DNA from: Nitrospirota bacterium
GTDB taxonomy: Bacteria; Nitrospirota; Nitrospiria; Nitrospirales; Nitrospiraceae
Assembly (NCBI GenBank): GCA_016201805.1
Contig: JACQCB010000202.1
Coordinates: forward strand, 1-6,089
DNA length: 6,089 nt
Reading direction: 5' to 3'
In this document: positions 1-5,303 of the stretch, piece by piece
Numbering within the stretch: position 1 is the first letter of the stretch
Layout: the number at the start of each line of letters is the position of its first letter
Translations under genes and position numbers: made by a program
Notes under the pieces: generated by a model
What the model saw: the letters and a program-made list of their open reading frames with translations, nothing else
What the model was told of the DNA's origin: nothing
The model's database searches: none

Positions 1-419
1 CCGGCCTTGGCTTGGGCCTTGTGGAACAACGAGCGGTAGGCCGTCGCATAGGGAATGTTGACCCCGGCCCCTTGCGCGAAGGTCACGCGCTCGTGAAGCG
101 GATGCACCTGCTCCACCTTGCAGAGTGCCTTCTCCGCATAGACGCCGGTGAGCGTGCCCGACGTGTATACGCGGTCGCCGGCCTTGAAGCCCCTGACACC
201 CATTCCCACTGCCTCAATGAGCCCCGCCGCATCTATTCCCGGCGTGTAGGGCATCGGCAATTTCCCGTACGAGCCGGCCCGTATGTAGGTGTCCACAGGA
301 TTGACGCCGACGGCCTTGATCCACACGAGGACCTCTCCGGGACCCGGCTGAGGATCCGGCACCGTCTCCTGCTTCATGACGTCCGGTTCACCGAACTGAT
401 GGACCCTGATCGCCTTCAT
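1..419 (-). CDS. NADPH:quinone oxidoreductase, zeta-crystallin type (N-terminal part, cut by window edge)
   Basis: This is the N-terminal 139 codons of a medium-chain dehydrogenase/reductase that runs off the left edge without a stop. Members of this branch reduce quinones by one electron with NADPH in the cytoplasm. The GroES-like domain is clear: VNPVDTYIRAG at residues 39-49, PYTPGIDAAG at 57-66, the GDRVYTSGT stretch from residue 81, and a PYATAYRSLF segment near 123-132. These follow the human zeta-crystallin/bacterial Qor pattern closely. The GHE and cysteine ligands of zinc alcohol dehydrogenases are absent, as expected for this zinc-free branch. The NADPH-binding Rossmann fold (about 190 more residues) lies outside the window. 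The ATG at 419-417 follows an AGGAGG Shine-Dalgarno (425-430) with a 5-nt gap. The gene starts 23 nt after the upstream VOC gene stops, so the two are probably co-transcribed. Seen: motifs, start and RBS. Inferred: the exact substrate. Confidence 0.9.
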   Translation of the reverse strand, partial: MKAIRVHQFGEPDVMKQETVPDPQPGPGEVLVWIKAVGVNPVDTYIRAGSYGKLPMPYTPGIDAAGLIEAVGMGVRGFKAGDRVYTSGTLTGVYAEKALCKVEQVHPLHERVTFAQGAGVNIPYATAYRSLFHKAQAKA

Positions 420-442
420 GGTTGCCTCCTGACTTGATGTCC

Positions 443-889
443 CTACAGACACAACGGCTTGGTCGGTGATAAGACCGCCGTTGGATCATTCTTCCAGATG
501 GCCGCATCGGCATCCACGTAGAGTTCCACTTCGTTGCCGTCCGGGTCCTGCAAATAGAGGCTCTGACTCACAGTATGGTCGCTCATGCCGCCGATCGAGA
601 CCCCTGCCCGTTCCAGTTCCTGTTTGGCAGCCCGCAATTCGTCCAGGCTGTCTCCGATCTTGATCCCGATATGGTAGAGCCCCAGCCGGCGACCCGGCGG
701 CGAGGCTGGCGCCTCGCCGACCTGTATCAGGAGCAGTTCATGGTGCGTCCGGCCGGACGTGAGCGCCGACGCCGCACCGTTGAAGATCCGCCCGACTTCT
801 TGGAATCCCAACAAATCACGATAGAACGCCAGCGACCGTTCGAGGTCCCTGACGTAAAACACTACATGACCGAGATAATGGGCCTTCAT
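443..889 (-). CDS. VOC family protein, single-domain extradiol-dioxygenase-like
   Basis: This is a 148-residue protein of the vicinal oxygen chelate (glyoxalase/bleomycin resistance/dioxygenase) superfamily, with two beta-alpha-beta-beta-beta modules. Module one starts GHVVFYVRD (7-15), followed by a typical SLAFYRDLLGF helix. Module two starts YHIGIKIGD (72-80) and ends LYLQDPDGNEVELY (111-124). H8, H73 and E122 sit where the 2-His-1-carboxylate iron ligands of type I extradiol dioxygenases lie, and H105 (in SDHTVS) and Y112 match their active-site positions. A catechol 2,3-dioxygenase-like role is therefore plausible, while a glyoxalase-type or fosfomycin-type transferase is less likely. 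The substrate is unknown. I chose the ATG at 889-887 because it follows GGGAGG (896-901) with a 6-nt gap and begins exactly at the domain. An in-frame start at 979 would add 30 unstructured residues and overlap the divergent ada start. The gene is first in a likely operon with the quinone reductase. Confidence 0.88.
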   Translation of the reverse strand: MKAHYLGHVVFYVRDLERSLAFYRDLLGFQEVGRIFNGAASALTSGRTHHELLLIQVGEAPASPPGRRLGLYHIGIKIGDSLDELRAAKQELERAGVSIGGMSDHTVSQSLYLQDPDGNEVELYVDADAAIWKNDPTAVLSPTKPLCL

Positions 890-949
890 GTTCACCCTCC
901 CGCTCATTCTCTGCCCGAATACCGGCGGCGACGGATAGCACGAATCCTG

Positions 950-962
950 TAGAATGTGCGCA
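950..962 (+). promoter_or_regulatory. Possible -10 element for a leaderless ada transcript
   Basis: A TAGAAT hexamer at 950-955 is followed by 6 nt and then the ATG at 962. With standard -10 geometry (last base at -7), transcription would begin at the A of the start codon. No Shine-Dalgarno precedes this ATG and no good -35 box lies 16-18 nt upstream. E. coli ada depends on activation by methylated Ada, so a missing -35 would fit an activated promoter, but I see no recognisable Ada-box match. Low to moderate confidence. Confidence 0.35.
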
Positions 963-2095
963 TGACACACAGGCTGCAACGGTCTCCCTCTGTTCAGGAC
1001 ACGGCGGCGTTACCCTTGTTACAGCTGACCGGCTTGTCCACTCTTCCAACCCGGAAGCGGATGCTCCGCGCCTTTCTTACCGGTGATCCGGCTGCGGAAG
1101 GCATCTTCTATGCGGCGGTGACAACCACCGGCATCTTCTGTCGTCCGACCTGTCCCGCGCGAAAACCCGATCCGCGCAACATCGAGTTCTTCGCCACTGC
1201 GAGCGAGGCGTTCCACAGTGGCTACCGACCGTGCAAACGATGTCGCCCCATGGACGTTGCACGACACCCGCCTGCGCTTGTTGAGCGCTTGCGCGACGCC
1301 GTTGAGCGGAACCTTGCCGGACGCCTGACCGACAAGGACCTGGCCGCGATGGGCATCGAGCCGTCGACTGCCCGTCGGCAATTCAAACAATACACCGGGG
1401 TGACGTTTCATGCGTACTATCGCGCCCGTCGAATGGGTCTTGCGCTGCACGACGTCCGCAACGGGCGCGATTTCCTCGACATCCAGCTTGACCGAGGATT
1501 TGAGTCGGCCAGCGCATTCCGTGACGCATTCACCAAAACGTTCGGTGTTCCCCCCAGCAAGGCCAAGGACAGGGACTGTCTCCTCGCTCGCCGGCTCGAG
1601 ACTCCGCTCGGCACGATGCTGGCCCTCGCAAACGATCAGGGCCTGTATCTGCTCGATTTTGTCGATCGGCGAGGCCTCGATCGCAAACTGCTGACGCTCC
1701 GCACGCGCCTGCACTATGCGATTGTGCCGGGCAACAACGAGCCTCTCGATACCATTGCGACTCAGCTTCGTCGATATTTCTCAGGCGAGTCGCTCGCCTT
1801 TGATGTGCCGCTCGTCCCCATTGGTTCGCCTTGGGAACAACGGGTGTGGCGCCACTTGCTCACCATTCCACCAGGACGGACGAAATCCTACTCCCAGATG
1901 GCCGAAGAGTTGGGACACCCCGATGCTCGTCGCGCTGTCGGCCGCGCGAACGGCATGAACTACTTGGCCATCGTCATTCCTTGCCACCGTGTCATCCGCG
2001 CCGACGGTTCGCTCTGTGGGTACGGCGGCGGCCTCTGGCGCAAGCAATGGCTGCTCGAACATGAGCGTCACAGCCTCTTTCCATCTTCCCGGTGA
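962..2095 (+). CDS. ada: Ada: methylphosphotriester sensor, AraC-type regulator and O6-methylguanine-DNA methyltransferase
   Basis: This is a full Ada protein of 377 residues (numbered from the ATG at 962). In this family the N-terminal domain takes a methyl group from DNA phosphotriesters onto a zinc-bound cysteine, which switches the protein into an activator of alkylation-repair genes. The C-terminal domain irreversibly removes methyl from O6-methylguanine. The zinc cysteines are C60 and C64 (GIFCRPTCPARK) and C91 and C94 (RPCKRC), with C60 matching the E. coli acceptor Cys38. An AraC-type HTH region spans about 100-200. The methyltransferase domain spans about 208-370, with the acceptor Cys341 in IPCHRVI, preceded by VGRANGMN and followed by GYGGGLWRKQWLLE. 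All key residues are present. The start is uncertain. A GTG lies 6 nt upstream (956), and the ATG at 1061 would remove the first part of the N-terminal helix. The E. coli protein is 354 residues, so about 20 extra N-terminal residues are predicted here. The gene diverges from the VOC-quinone reductase pair, with 72 nt shared between the starts. Confidence 0.95.
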   Translation: MTHRLQRSPSVQDTAALPLLQLTGLSTLPTRKRMLRAFLTGDPAAEGIFYAAVTTTGIFCRPTCPARKPDPRNIEFFATASEAFHSGYRPCKRCRPMDVARHPPALVERLRDAVERNLAGRLTDKDLAAMGIEPSTARRQFKQYTGVTFHAYYRARRMGLALHDVRNGRDFLDIQLDRGFESASAFRDAFTKTFGVPPSKAKDRDCLLARRLETPLGTMLALANDQGLYLLDFVDRRGLDRKLLTLRTRLHYAIVPGNNEPLDTIATQLRRYFSGESLAFDVPLVPIGSPWEQRVWRHLLTIPPGRTKSYSQMAEELGHPDARRAVGRANGMNYLAIVIPCHRVIRADGSLCGYGGGLWRKQWLLEHERHSLFPSSR

Positions 2096-2108
2096 TGCGG
2101 CAGATGCT

Positions 2109-2519
2109 TTACGAGACGAACTTGATCCCGACTTTCTGCACTTCCTGATAGGGCAGGAGCCACACCAACGATTCGTCGCTGAGATCGCCCACCTGAATAC
2201 GATTGCCCCAGGGATCACGGAAGTCACATCGGAAGTCAGGGTGCAGTTTCAGTTTATATTTCTTGGTGAGCTTCCGCCGCACCTCTTTGATCTGGGCCTC
2301 GTCGCGCACCATAAGACCGAAGTGCTTGACGCGATCCGGCTGGAGCGTTTCCACCTCAAAGATGGCGAGGAACTGATGCTCGCCCAGTTTGCACCAGGCC
2401 GCCCCTTCGCCGCCTCGCAGCATCTTCAGGCCGAACACATCCGAGTAGAACTTGACGGCCTTTCGGGCATCGGTCACCTCGATGACCACGTGATTGCATC
2501 CGTAGACCTGGACAGCCAT
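2109..2519 (-). CDS. VOC family protein (glyoxalase-like), downstream of pirin
   Basis: This 136-residue protein is a second VOC superfamily member. Module one carries NHVVIEVTDARKAVKFYSDVFGL (9-31). Module two starts KHFGLMVRD (65-73) and ends FRDPWGNRIQVGDL (100-113). H10 and H66 occupy the two histidine ligand positions. The C-terminal position that is usually Glu is Gln109, so metal binding may be altered or the site may not be catalytic in the usual way. H48 (in LGEHQF) is a further possible ligand. Function and substrate are unknown: lyase, dioxygenase and binding-protein roles all remain possible. The start at 2519-2517 is supported by AGGAGG (2527-2532) with a 7-nt gap. The upstream in-frame extension to 2741 lies inside pirin and is rejected. 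The gene starts 2 nt after the pirin stop. It converges on ada, with 13 nt between the two stop codons. Confidence 0.88.
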   Translation of the reverse strand: MAVQVYGCNHVVIEVTDARKAVKFYSDVFGLKMLRGGEGAAWCKLGEHQFLAIFEVETLQPDRVKHFGLMVRDEAQIKEVRRKLTKKYKLKLHPDFRCDFRDPWGNRIQVGDLSDESLVWLLPYQEVQKVGIKFVS

Positions 2520-2521
2520 AG

Positions 2522-3250
2522 TCACCCCTCCTTTCCGCCCATTTCCCAAATCAACACCTCCGCGCCGGTGGGGGCAGCCGCCGTCAAGCGGAGCGGGTCG
2601 GACATCGTCAAGCGCACCGCGTCGCCGGGAGCGAGGGCGCCGGCCCCTTCCAGCATCGCAGAGCCTTTCGCCACATACAGGTGGACCGACCGTGCGTCCG
2701 GCAAGGAGACGGTCTCGCCGGATTTGAGCCGCCCGCCCCACAGGACCGCCCCGCGCTGGCGAATGGAGATGGCCGCGTGGTGCCCACGGCCGGATGCAAT
2801 CGGCACGAGCCCGCCTTTCTCTAGCTGGCCATTGATGTCAAGCTGCTCGTAGCCTGGATTGATACGTTCTGTGTCCGGCCGCACCCACATTTGAATGAGG
2901 TGCAGATCCTGATCGTTCCTGGGGTTCATCTCGGAGTGCCAGATGCCGGTGCCCGCGCTCATGCGTTGGGCCAAGCCCGGATAGATGATCCCGCGGTTTC
3001 CCTCGGAGTCCTTGTGTTCGACCTCTCCCTCAAGCACCCAGGTGACGATCTCCATATCCTGATGCGGATGAGTGCGGAAGCCCGTGCCGGCTTTGATGAC
3101 ATCGTCGTTGCTGACCAACAGCAGCCCGTGGTGGGTATTCGCCGGGTCATAATGGCCGCCGAAGCTGAAACTGTGCCGGGAGTCCAGCCAGTCGATCTTC
3201 GTGTGAAACCGCTCACCGCCTCGTCGAATGTCGATGATCGGTGTGCTCAT
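2522..3250 (-). CDS. Pirin family protein (bicupin, YhhW-like, possible quercetin 2,3-dioxygenase)
   Basis: This 242-residue protein is a cytoplasmic pirin. The family has an N-terminal metal-binding cupin and a C-terminal cupin without metal, and some bacterial members (E. coli YhhW) show quercetin 2,3-dioxygenase activity. The N-terminal cupin carries H61 and H63 in FRTHPHQDMEI, and H105 and E107 in GIWHSEMNP. The spacing is identical to H57/H59/H101/E103 of YhhW, so the metal site is complete. Other hallmarks are the early RHSFSFGGHYDP segment (25-36), WVLEGEVEHKDS (71-82), YPGLAQRMSAGTG (90-102) and LIQMWV. Length is normal for the YhhW-like class (about 230-240). The ATG at 3250-3248 follows AAGGGGG (3258-3264) with a 7-nt gap. 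It is the first gene of a two-gene unit with the VOC gene, behind a good promoter. The natural substrate is not known, and regulatory or chaperone-like roles have also been proposed for pirins. Confidence 0.93.
   Translation of the reverse strand: MSTPIIDIRRGGERFHTKIDWLDSRHSFSFGGHYDPANTHHGLLLVSNDDVIKAGTGFRTHPHQDMEIVTWVLEGEVEHKDSEGNRGIIYPGLAQRMSAGTGIWHSEMNPRNDQDLHLIQMWVRPDTERINPGYEQLDINGQLEKGGLVPIASGRGHHAAISIRQRGAVLWGGRLKSGETVSLPDARSVHLYVAKGSAMLEGAGALAPGDAVRLTMSDPLRLTAAAPTGAEVLIWEMGGKEG
2527..2532 (-). promoter_or_regulatory. Shine-Dalgarno of the second VOC gene, inside the pirin 3' end
   Basis: AGGAGG lies in the last sense codons of pirin (Lys-Glu-Gly), just before its TGA at 2524-2522. 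The VOC start codon begins at 2519. Ribosomes ending pirin would stop on top of this site, so translational coupling of the two genes is likely. Confidence 0.7.
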
Positions 3251-3295
3251 CGTACGGCCCCCTTCCCAACCGAATCGAGGTGTCTCTTGGTCGTC

Positions 3296-3323
3296 ATGGT
3301 AGTTCTGGTTAGGATAATGTCAA
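3296..3323 (-). promoter_or_regulatory. Sigma-70-type promoter of the pirin-VOC unit
   Basis: On the minus strand a perfect TTGACA -35 box (3323-3318) is followed by a 16-nt spacer and TACCAT (3301-3296), which matches 4 of 6 -10 bases. Transcription would start near 3289, giving a leader of roughly 40 nt before the pirin ATG at 3250. This is the best-formed housekeeping promoter I can see in the window. Confidence 0.6.
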
Positions 3324-3431
3324 GGGATGCGCCTTCCGGTATCGTTTGAAGCGACCCGAATAGACCGAACCTCCAGCAAGATCGGCCCCGCGCGAAATCA
3401 TTACTTTGTGGCCCGTCCGCCCCCTCTGCGT

Positions 3432-3444
3432 TACAATCATGCCA
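3432..3444 (+). promoter_or_regulatory. Possible -10 element for a leaderless transcript of the 290-residue gene
   Basis: TACAAT (3432-3437, 5 of 6 consensus bases) is followed by 6 nt and the ATG at 3444, so transcription would start at or next to the start codon. The preceding stretch is pyrimidine-rich and has no Shine-Dalgarno. No good -35 is found at 17 nt: a TTGTGG at 3406-3411 is 20 nt away. The geometry is the same as at the ada start. Confidence 0.4.
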
Positions 3445-4316
3445 TGAAACACCGGATCAAAAGCGCCGACGACGTCGCCTGGCTTTTGGACCACACCCAT
3501 GCCTTCCAGGGCGGCCAGGTGGTCGACGTACATATCCACAAGCGGCGTCTCCTGGATGAAGCGACGGGACGCGAGGTCCCGGCCGGGACCGTCATTACCG
3601 CCGTGATCCGCTACGACGCGGCGGTCCGCGGGATCGGCGAACATCATACCATCACCCGCGTGGCCAAGCTGCTCATGAGCGGAGCGACCGATTTTTCGAT
3701 CTTCGAGCAGGAAGGCGCGGACTTTTCGGAGATCGGCGTCATCCACGCGGAAGCGTCCGGCGGACGGTTGCGGTTCTGGTTCGATCCCCACGGCGAGCTC
3801 TACGTGATCTGCGACGAGGCCGAGATCGAGGAAGTGTCCACCCCCGGACCGGCCAAGCCGATGCGGTCCGGCATGACCGAATGGACTTTCCAATCCCAGA
3901 CCGGGAAATTGCCGGCGGCGGCCTGGTTCCTGGAACATCTGGATCGAGCGGGGTTGCCTTGCGCCTGGCGGGCGGTCAAACGTTCCGCCGCCTCCCATCC
4001 GACGCTGCGGTGGGAAGGCTACCTGGTGCCGGCTTCCGACCAGGGCCTCCCACAGGGAACCCAGACCAAGCCCAAGAGCGGCATCCACCTGCGGGCGTTC
4101 GGCCCGTTGGACGGCTGCAACTTCGTCCTCACCCTCCGTGCCACCGCCCCGCATGAAAACGGCACCGGCCAGCTCCTCATCACCCTCGCCGACCTCATCG
4201 CCCGCAGCTTCGCCGGGACGTGCCTGGCCGGCAATCAGATCATGGAAGGCGAGGAATGGCTTGGCGATCCCGGTCTTGGGTCCACCAACCGCATGAGCCA
4301 GCCAGAGATCGGGTAA
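3444..4316 (+). CDS. Hypothetical protein, 290 residues, probably soluble and two-domain
   Basis: I do not recognise this protein. The reading frame has strong third-position G/C bias and converges on pmtA with 39 nt between, which supports it as a real gene. There is no signal peptide or membrane segment. The N-terminal part (about 1-135) is rich in alternating hydrophobic strands and includes VDVHIHKRR, a GEHHTI motif near 65-70 and RLRFWFDPHGELYVICDE (108-125). A Pro/Gly-rich linker near 132-144 leads to a second region (about 145-275). That region has WFLEHLDRAGLPCAW (161-175), the strands LRWEGYLVPA and GIHLRAF, and a C-terminal amphipathic segment around LLITLADLIARSF. The remaining 15 or so residues look disordered. 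I chose the ATG at 3444 because upstream in-frame ATG 3327 would add 39 residues of non-coding character across the pirin promoter. No function can be assigned. Confidence 0.8.
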   Translation: MKHRIKSADDVAWLLDHTHAFQGGQVVDVHIHKRRLLDEATGREVPAGTVITAVIRYDAAVRGIGEHHTITRVAKLLMSGATDFSIFEQEGADFSEIGVIHAEASGGRLRFWFDPHGELYVICDEAEIEEVSTPGPAKPMRSGMTEWTFQSQTGKLPAAAWFLEHLDRAGLPCAWRAVKRSAASHPTLRWEGYLVPASDQGLPQGTQTKPKSGIHLRAFGPLDGCNFVLTLRATAPHENGTGQLLITLADLIARSFAGTCLAGNQIMEGEEWLGDPGLGSTNRMSQPEIG

Positions 4317-4355
4317 CCGTTCGTCAGAAGCAGTAAGGAGGTCGGGTCGCGGGGA

Positions 4356-4997
4356 TCAATTCAAGGAGGGCGCGGAACCGTTCTTCTTGTTCACGCATTC
4401 GACGAGGTGCCAGAACCGCAAGGGGTTGACCTTCTCCTTCCGAGCCACCAGCAGCGACGTGCCTTCCAACACGGTGCTCAGCGAGAGATCGGTTCGAAAG
4501 CCGATGTGCTTGCAGAGCGGGGAGATCACCTTCTCGACCGCGGCGATCAGCTTGTTGCCGTTGCTGAAGTGGTTGAGCATGATAATCCGCCCCCCAGGCC
4601 GGCAGACGCGAATCATCTCGGTGACCACCTTACGGTAGTCCGGGACCGCCGTCACCACGTAGGCGGCCATGACGGTATCGAAGCTGTCGTCGGCGAACTC
4701 CATCTGTCCGGCATCCATCCGCGACAATTCGACGTGATCGAGTCCGTGGACCCGCACCCGCTCACGCGCCTTCTCCAGCATCCCGGCCGAGAGGTCGATG
4801 CCGACCACCTTGCAGTGGCGGGGATAGAGCGGCAGCGCCAGGCCGGTGCCGACGCCCACCTCCAAAATCCGCTCGTCGTGCCGAATGTCGAGCCGGCGGA
4901 CCGCCGACTCGCGGGACTCATGGAAAATCTTGCCGAAAATCTGGTCATAGACGCCGGCGTAGTTCGAGTAGACTCGTTCGACTTTCTGTAAATCCAT
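4356..4997 (-). CDS. pmtA: Phospholipid N-methyltransferase, PmtA type (class I SAM-dependent)
   Basis: This is a 213-residue SAM-dependent methyltransferase. Members of the Rhodobacter-type PmtA group methylate phosphatidylethanolamine stepwise to phosphatidylcholine at the inner face of the membrane. It shows motif I LEVGVGTGLALPLY (45-58), the acidic end of strand 2 GIDLSAGMLEKAR (67-79), MDAGQMEFADDSFDTV (94-109), and the post-motif RPGGRIIMLNHF (133-144). The LPLYP and NHF elements and the following K-V-I-S-P-L segment are typical of PmtA and unlike UbiE quinone methyltransferases, which are the main alternative. Length fits the family (about 200). The start at 4997-4995 follows GGAGG (5002-5006) with a 4-nt gap and begins at the usual YxxxAxVYD region. 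An ATG at 5039 would add 14 residues and has only a weak RBS. The gene is transcribed alone, divergent from a membrane-protein gene. Substrate is inferred from motif likeness only. Confidence 0.78.
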   Translation of the reverse strand: MDLQKVERVYSNYAGVYDQIFGKIFHESRESAVRRLDIRHDERILEVGVGTGLALPLYPRHCKVVGIDLSAGMLEKARERVRVHGLDHVELSRMDAGQMEFADDSFDTVMAAYVVTAVPDYRKVVTEMIRVCRPGGRIIMLNHFSNGNKLIAAVEKVISPLCKHIGFRTDLSLSTVLEGTSLLVARKEKVNPLRFWHLVECVNKKNGSAPSLN

Positions 4998-5263
4998 GCG
5001 TCCTCCGTCTCCCCGTAATAGCCGCTCCGCAAGGGTCATCGCCTTACTGGAAAGAGCGTGTTCATGTATCGGCGGGGAGGCTCAACCGAGGCGGGAAACC
5101 CGAACTAGAGTACCGTGATGAAGAAGGCCCGCCTGAGAAAAAAGCTGGATTACTGTAACGAAGTTCCTGGCAAGAGTCAACCGAGCCGCCCACGGGCCAG
5201 CGCCGCCGGGCGAGGATTCGCGCGCCTTTCGTCGGGGCCTTCGGTGTGGTATCGTGCCGTGCT
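4998..5263. other. Divergent intergenic region between pmtA and the membrane-protein gene
   Basis: These 266 nt lie between two divergent starts and should hold both promoters. A weak TATTAC (5020-5015, minus strand) sits upstream of the pmtA Shine-Dalgarno without a good -35. On the plus strand, TGGTATCGT at 5247-5255 fits an extended -10. I see no riboswitch, tandem repeat or clear operator. A short plus-strand reading frame (5118-5303) is treated separately as doubtful. Confidence 0.5.
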
Positions 5264-5303
5264 ATGTTGCTGGCGGGACTCTTCGGAGGATTCTTGTTTT
5301 TGA
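5118..5303 (+). CDS. Doubtful small ORF, 61 residues
   Basis: An ATG at 5118 opens a 61-codon frame rich in Lys and Arg at its N-terminus (KKARLRKK). It ends 40 nt inside the next gene in another frame. There is no Shine-Dalgarno, but TAGAGT (5106-5111) sits exactly 6 nt before the ATG, the same geometry as at ada and the 290-residue gene. Third-position bias is weak, the C-terminal part is a shadow of the downstream gene, and the protein resembles nothing I know. It is probably not a gene and is listed only because of the shared start geometry. Confidence 0.15.
   Translation: MKKARLRKKLDYCNEVPGKSQPSRPRASAAGRGFARLSSGPSVWYRAVLCCWRDSSEDSCF
5247..5255 (+). promoter_or_regulatory. Possible extended -10 promoter of the membrane-protein gene
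   Basis: TGGTATCGT fits TG-n-TAT-n-n-T. It ends 8 nt before the ATG at 5264, so the transcript would have little or no leader. No -35 is evident and no Shine-Dalgarno precedes the ATG. Low confidence. Confidence 0.3.

Noticed and set aside
12..437. Plus-strand frame of 141 residues at the left end
   Set aside because: It is antisense to the quinone reductase N-terminus, whose motifs are unmistakable. The predicted product resembles no family.
443..979. Longer start of the first VOC gene at 979
   Set aside because: The extra 30 residues have no structure typical of the family and overlap the ada start. The ATG at 889 has a strong Shine-Dalgarno and begins at the domain.
1019..1714. Minus-strand frame of 231 residues inside ada
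   Set aside because: It is a shadow of ada caused by high third-position G/C. It has no Shine-Dalgarno and no recognisable domain.
1989..2852. Plus-strand frame of 287 residues across the ada end and the VOC-pirin unit
   Set aside because: It is antisense to two well-supported genes and has no family likeness of its own.
3247..3297. A 16-codon upstream ORF on the minus strand ending in ATGA overlap with the pirin start
   Set aside because: Its ATG falls inside the predicted -10 element, upstream of the expected transcription start, and has no Shine-Dalgarno.
3309..4154. Minus-strand frame of 281 residues opposite the unrecognised 290-residue gene
   Set aside because: Its composition (Gly/Arg-rich, low complexity) is typical of an antisense shadow. 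The plus-strand frame has the better strand-helix pattern and a plausible promoter.
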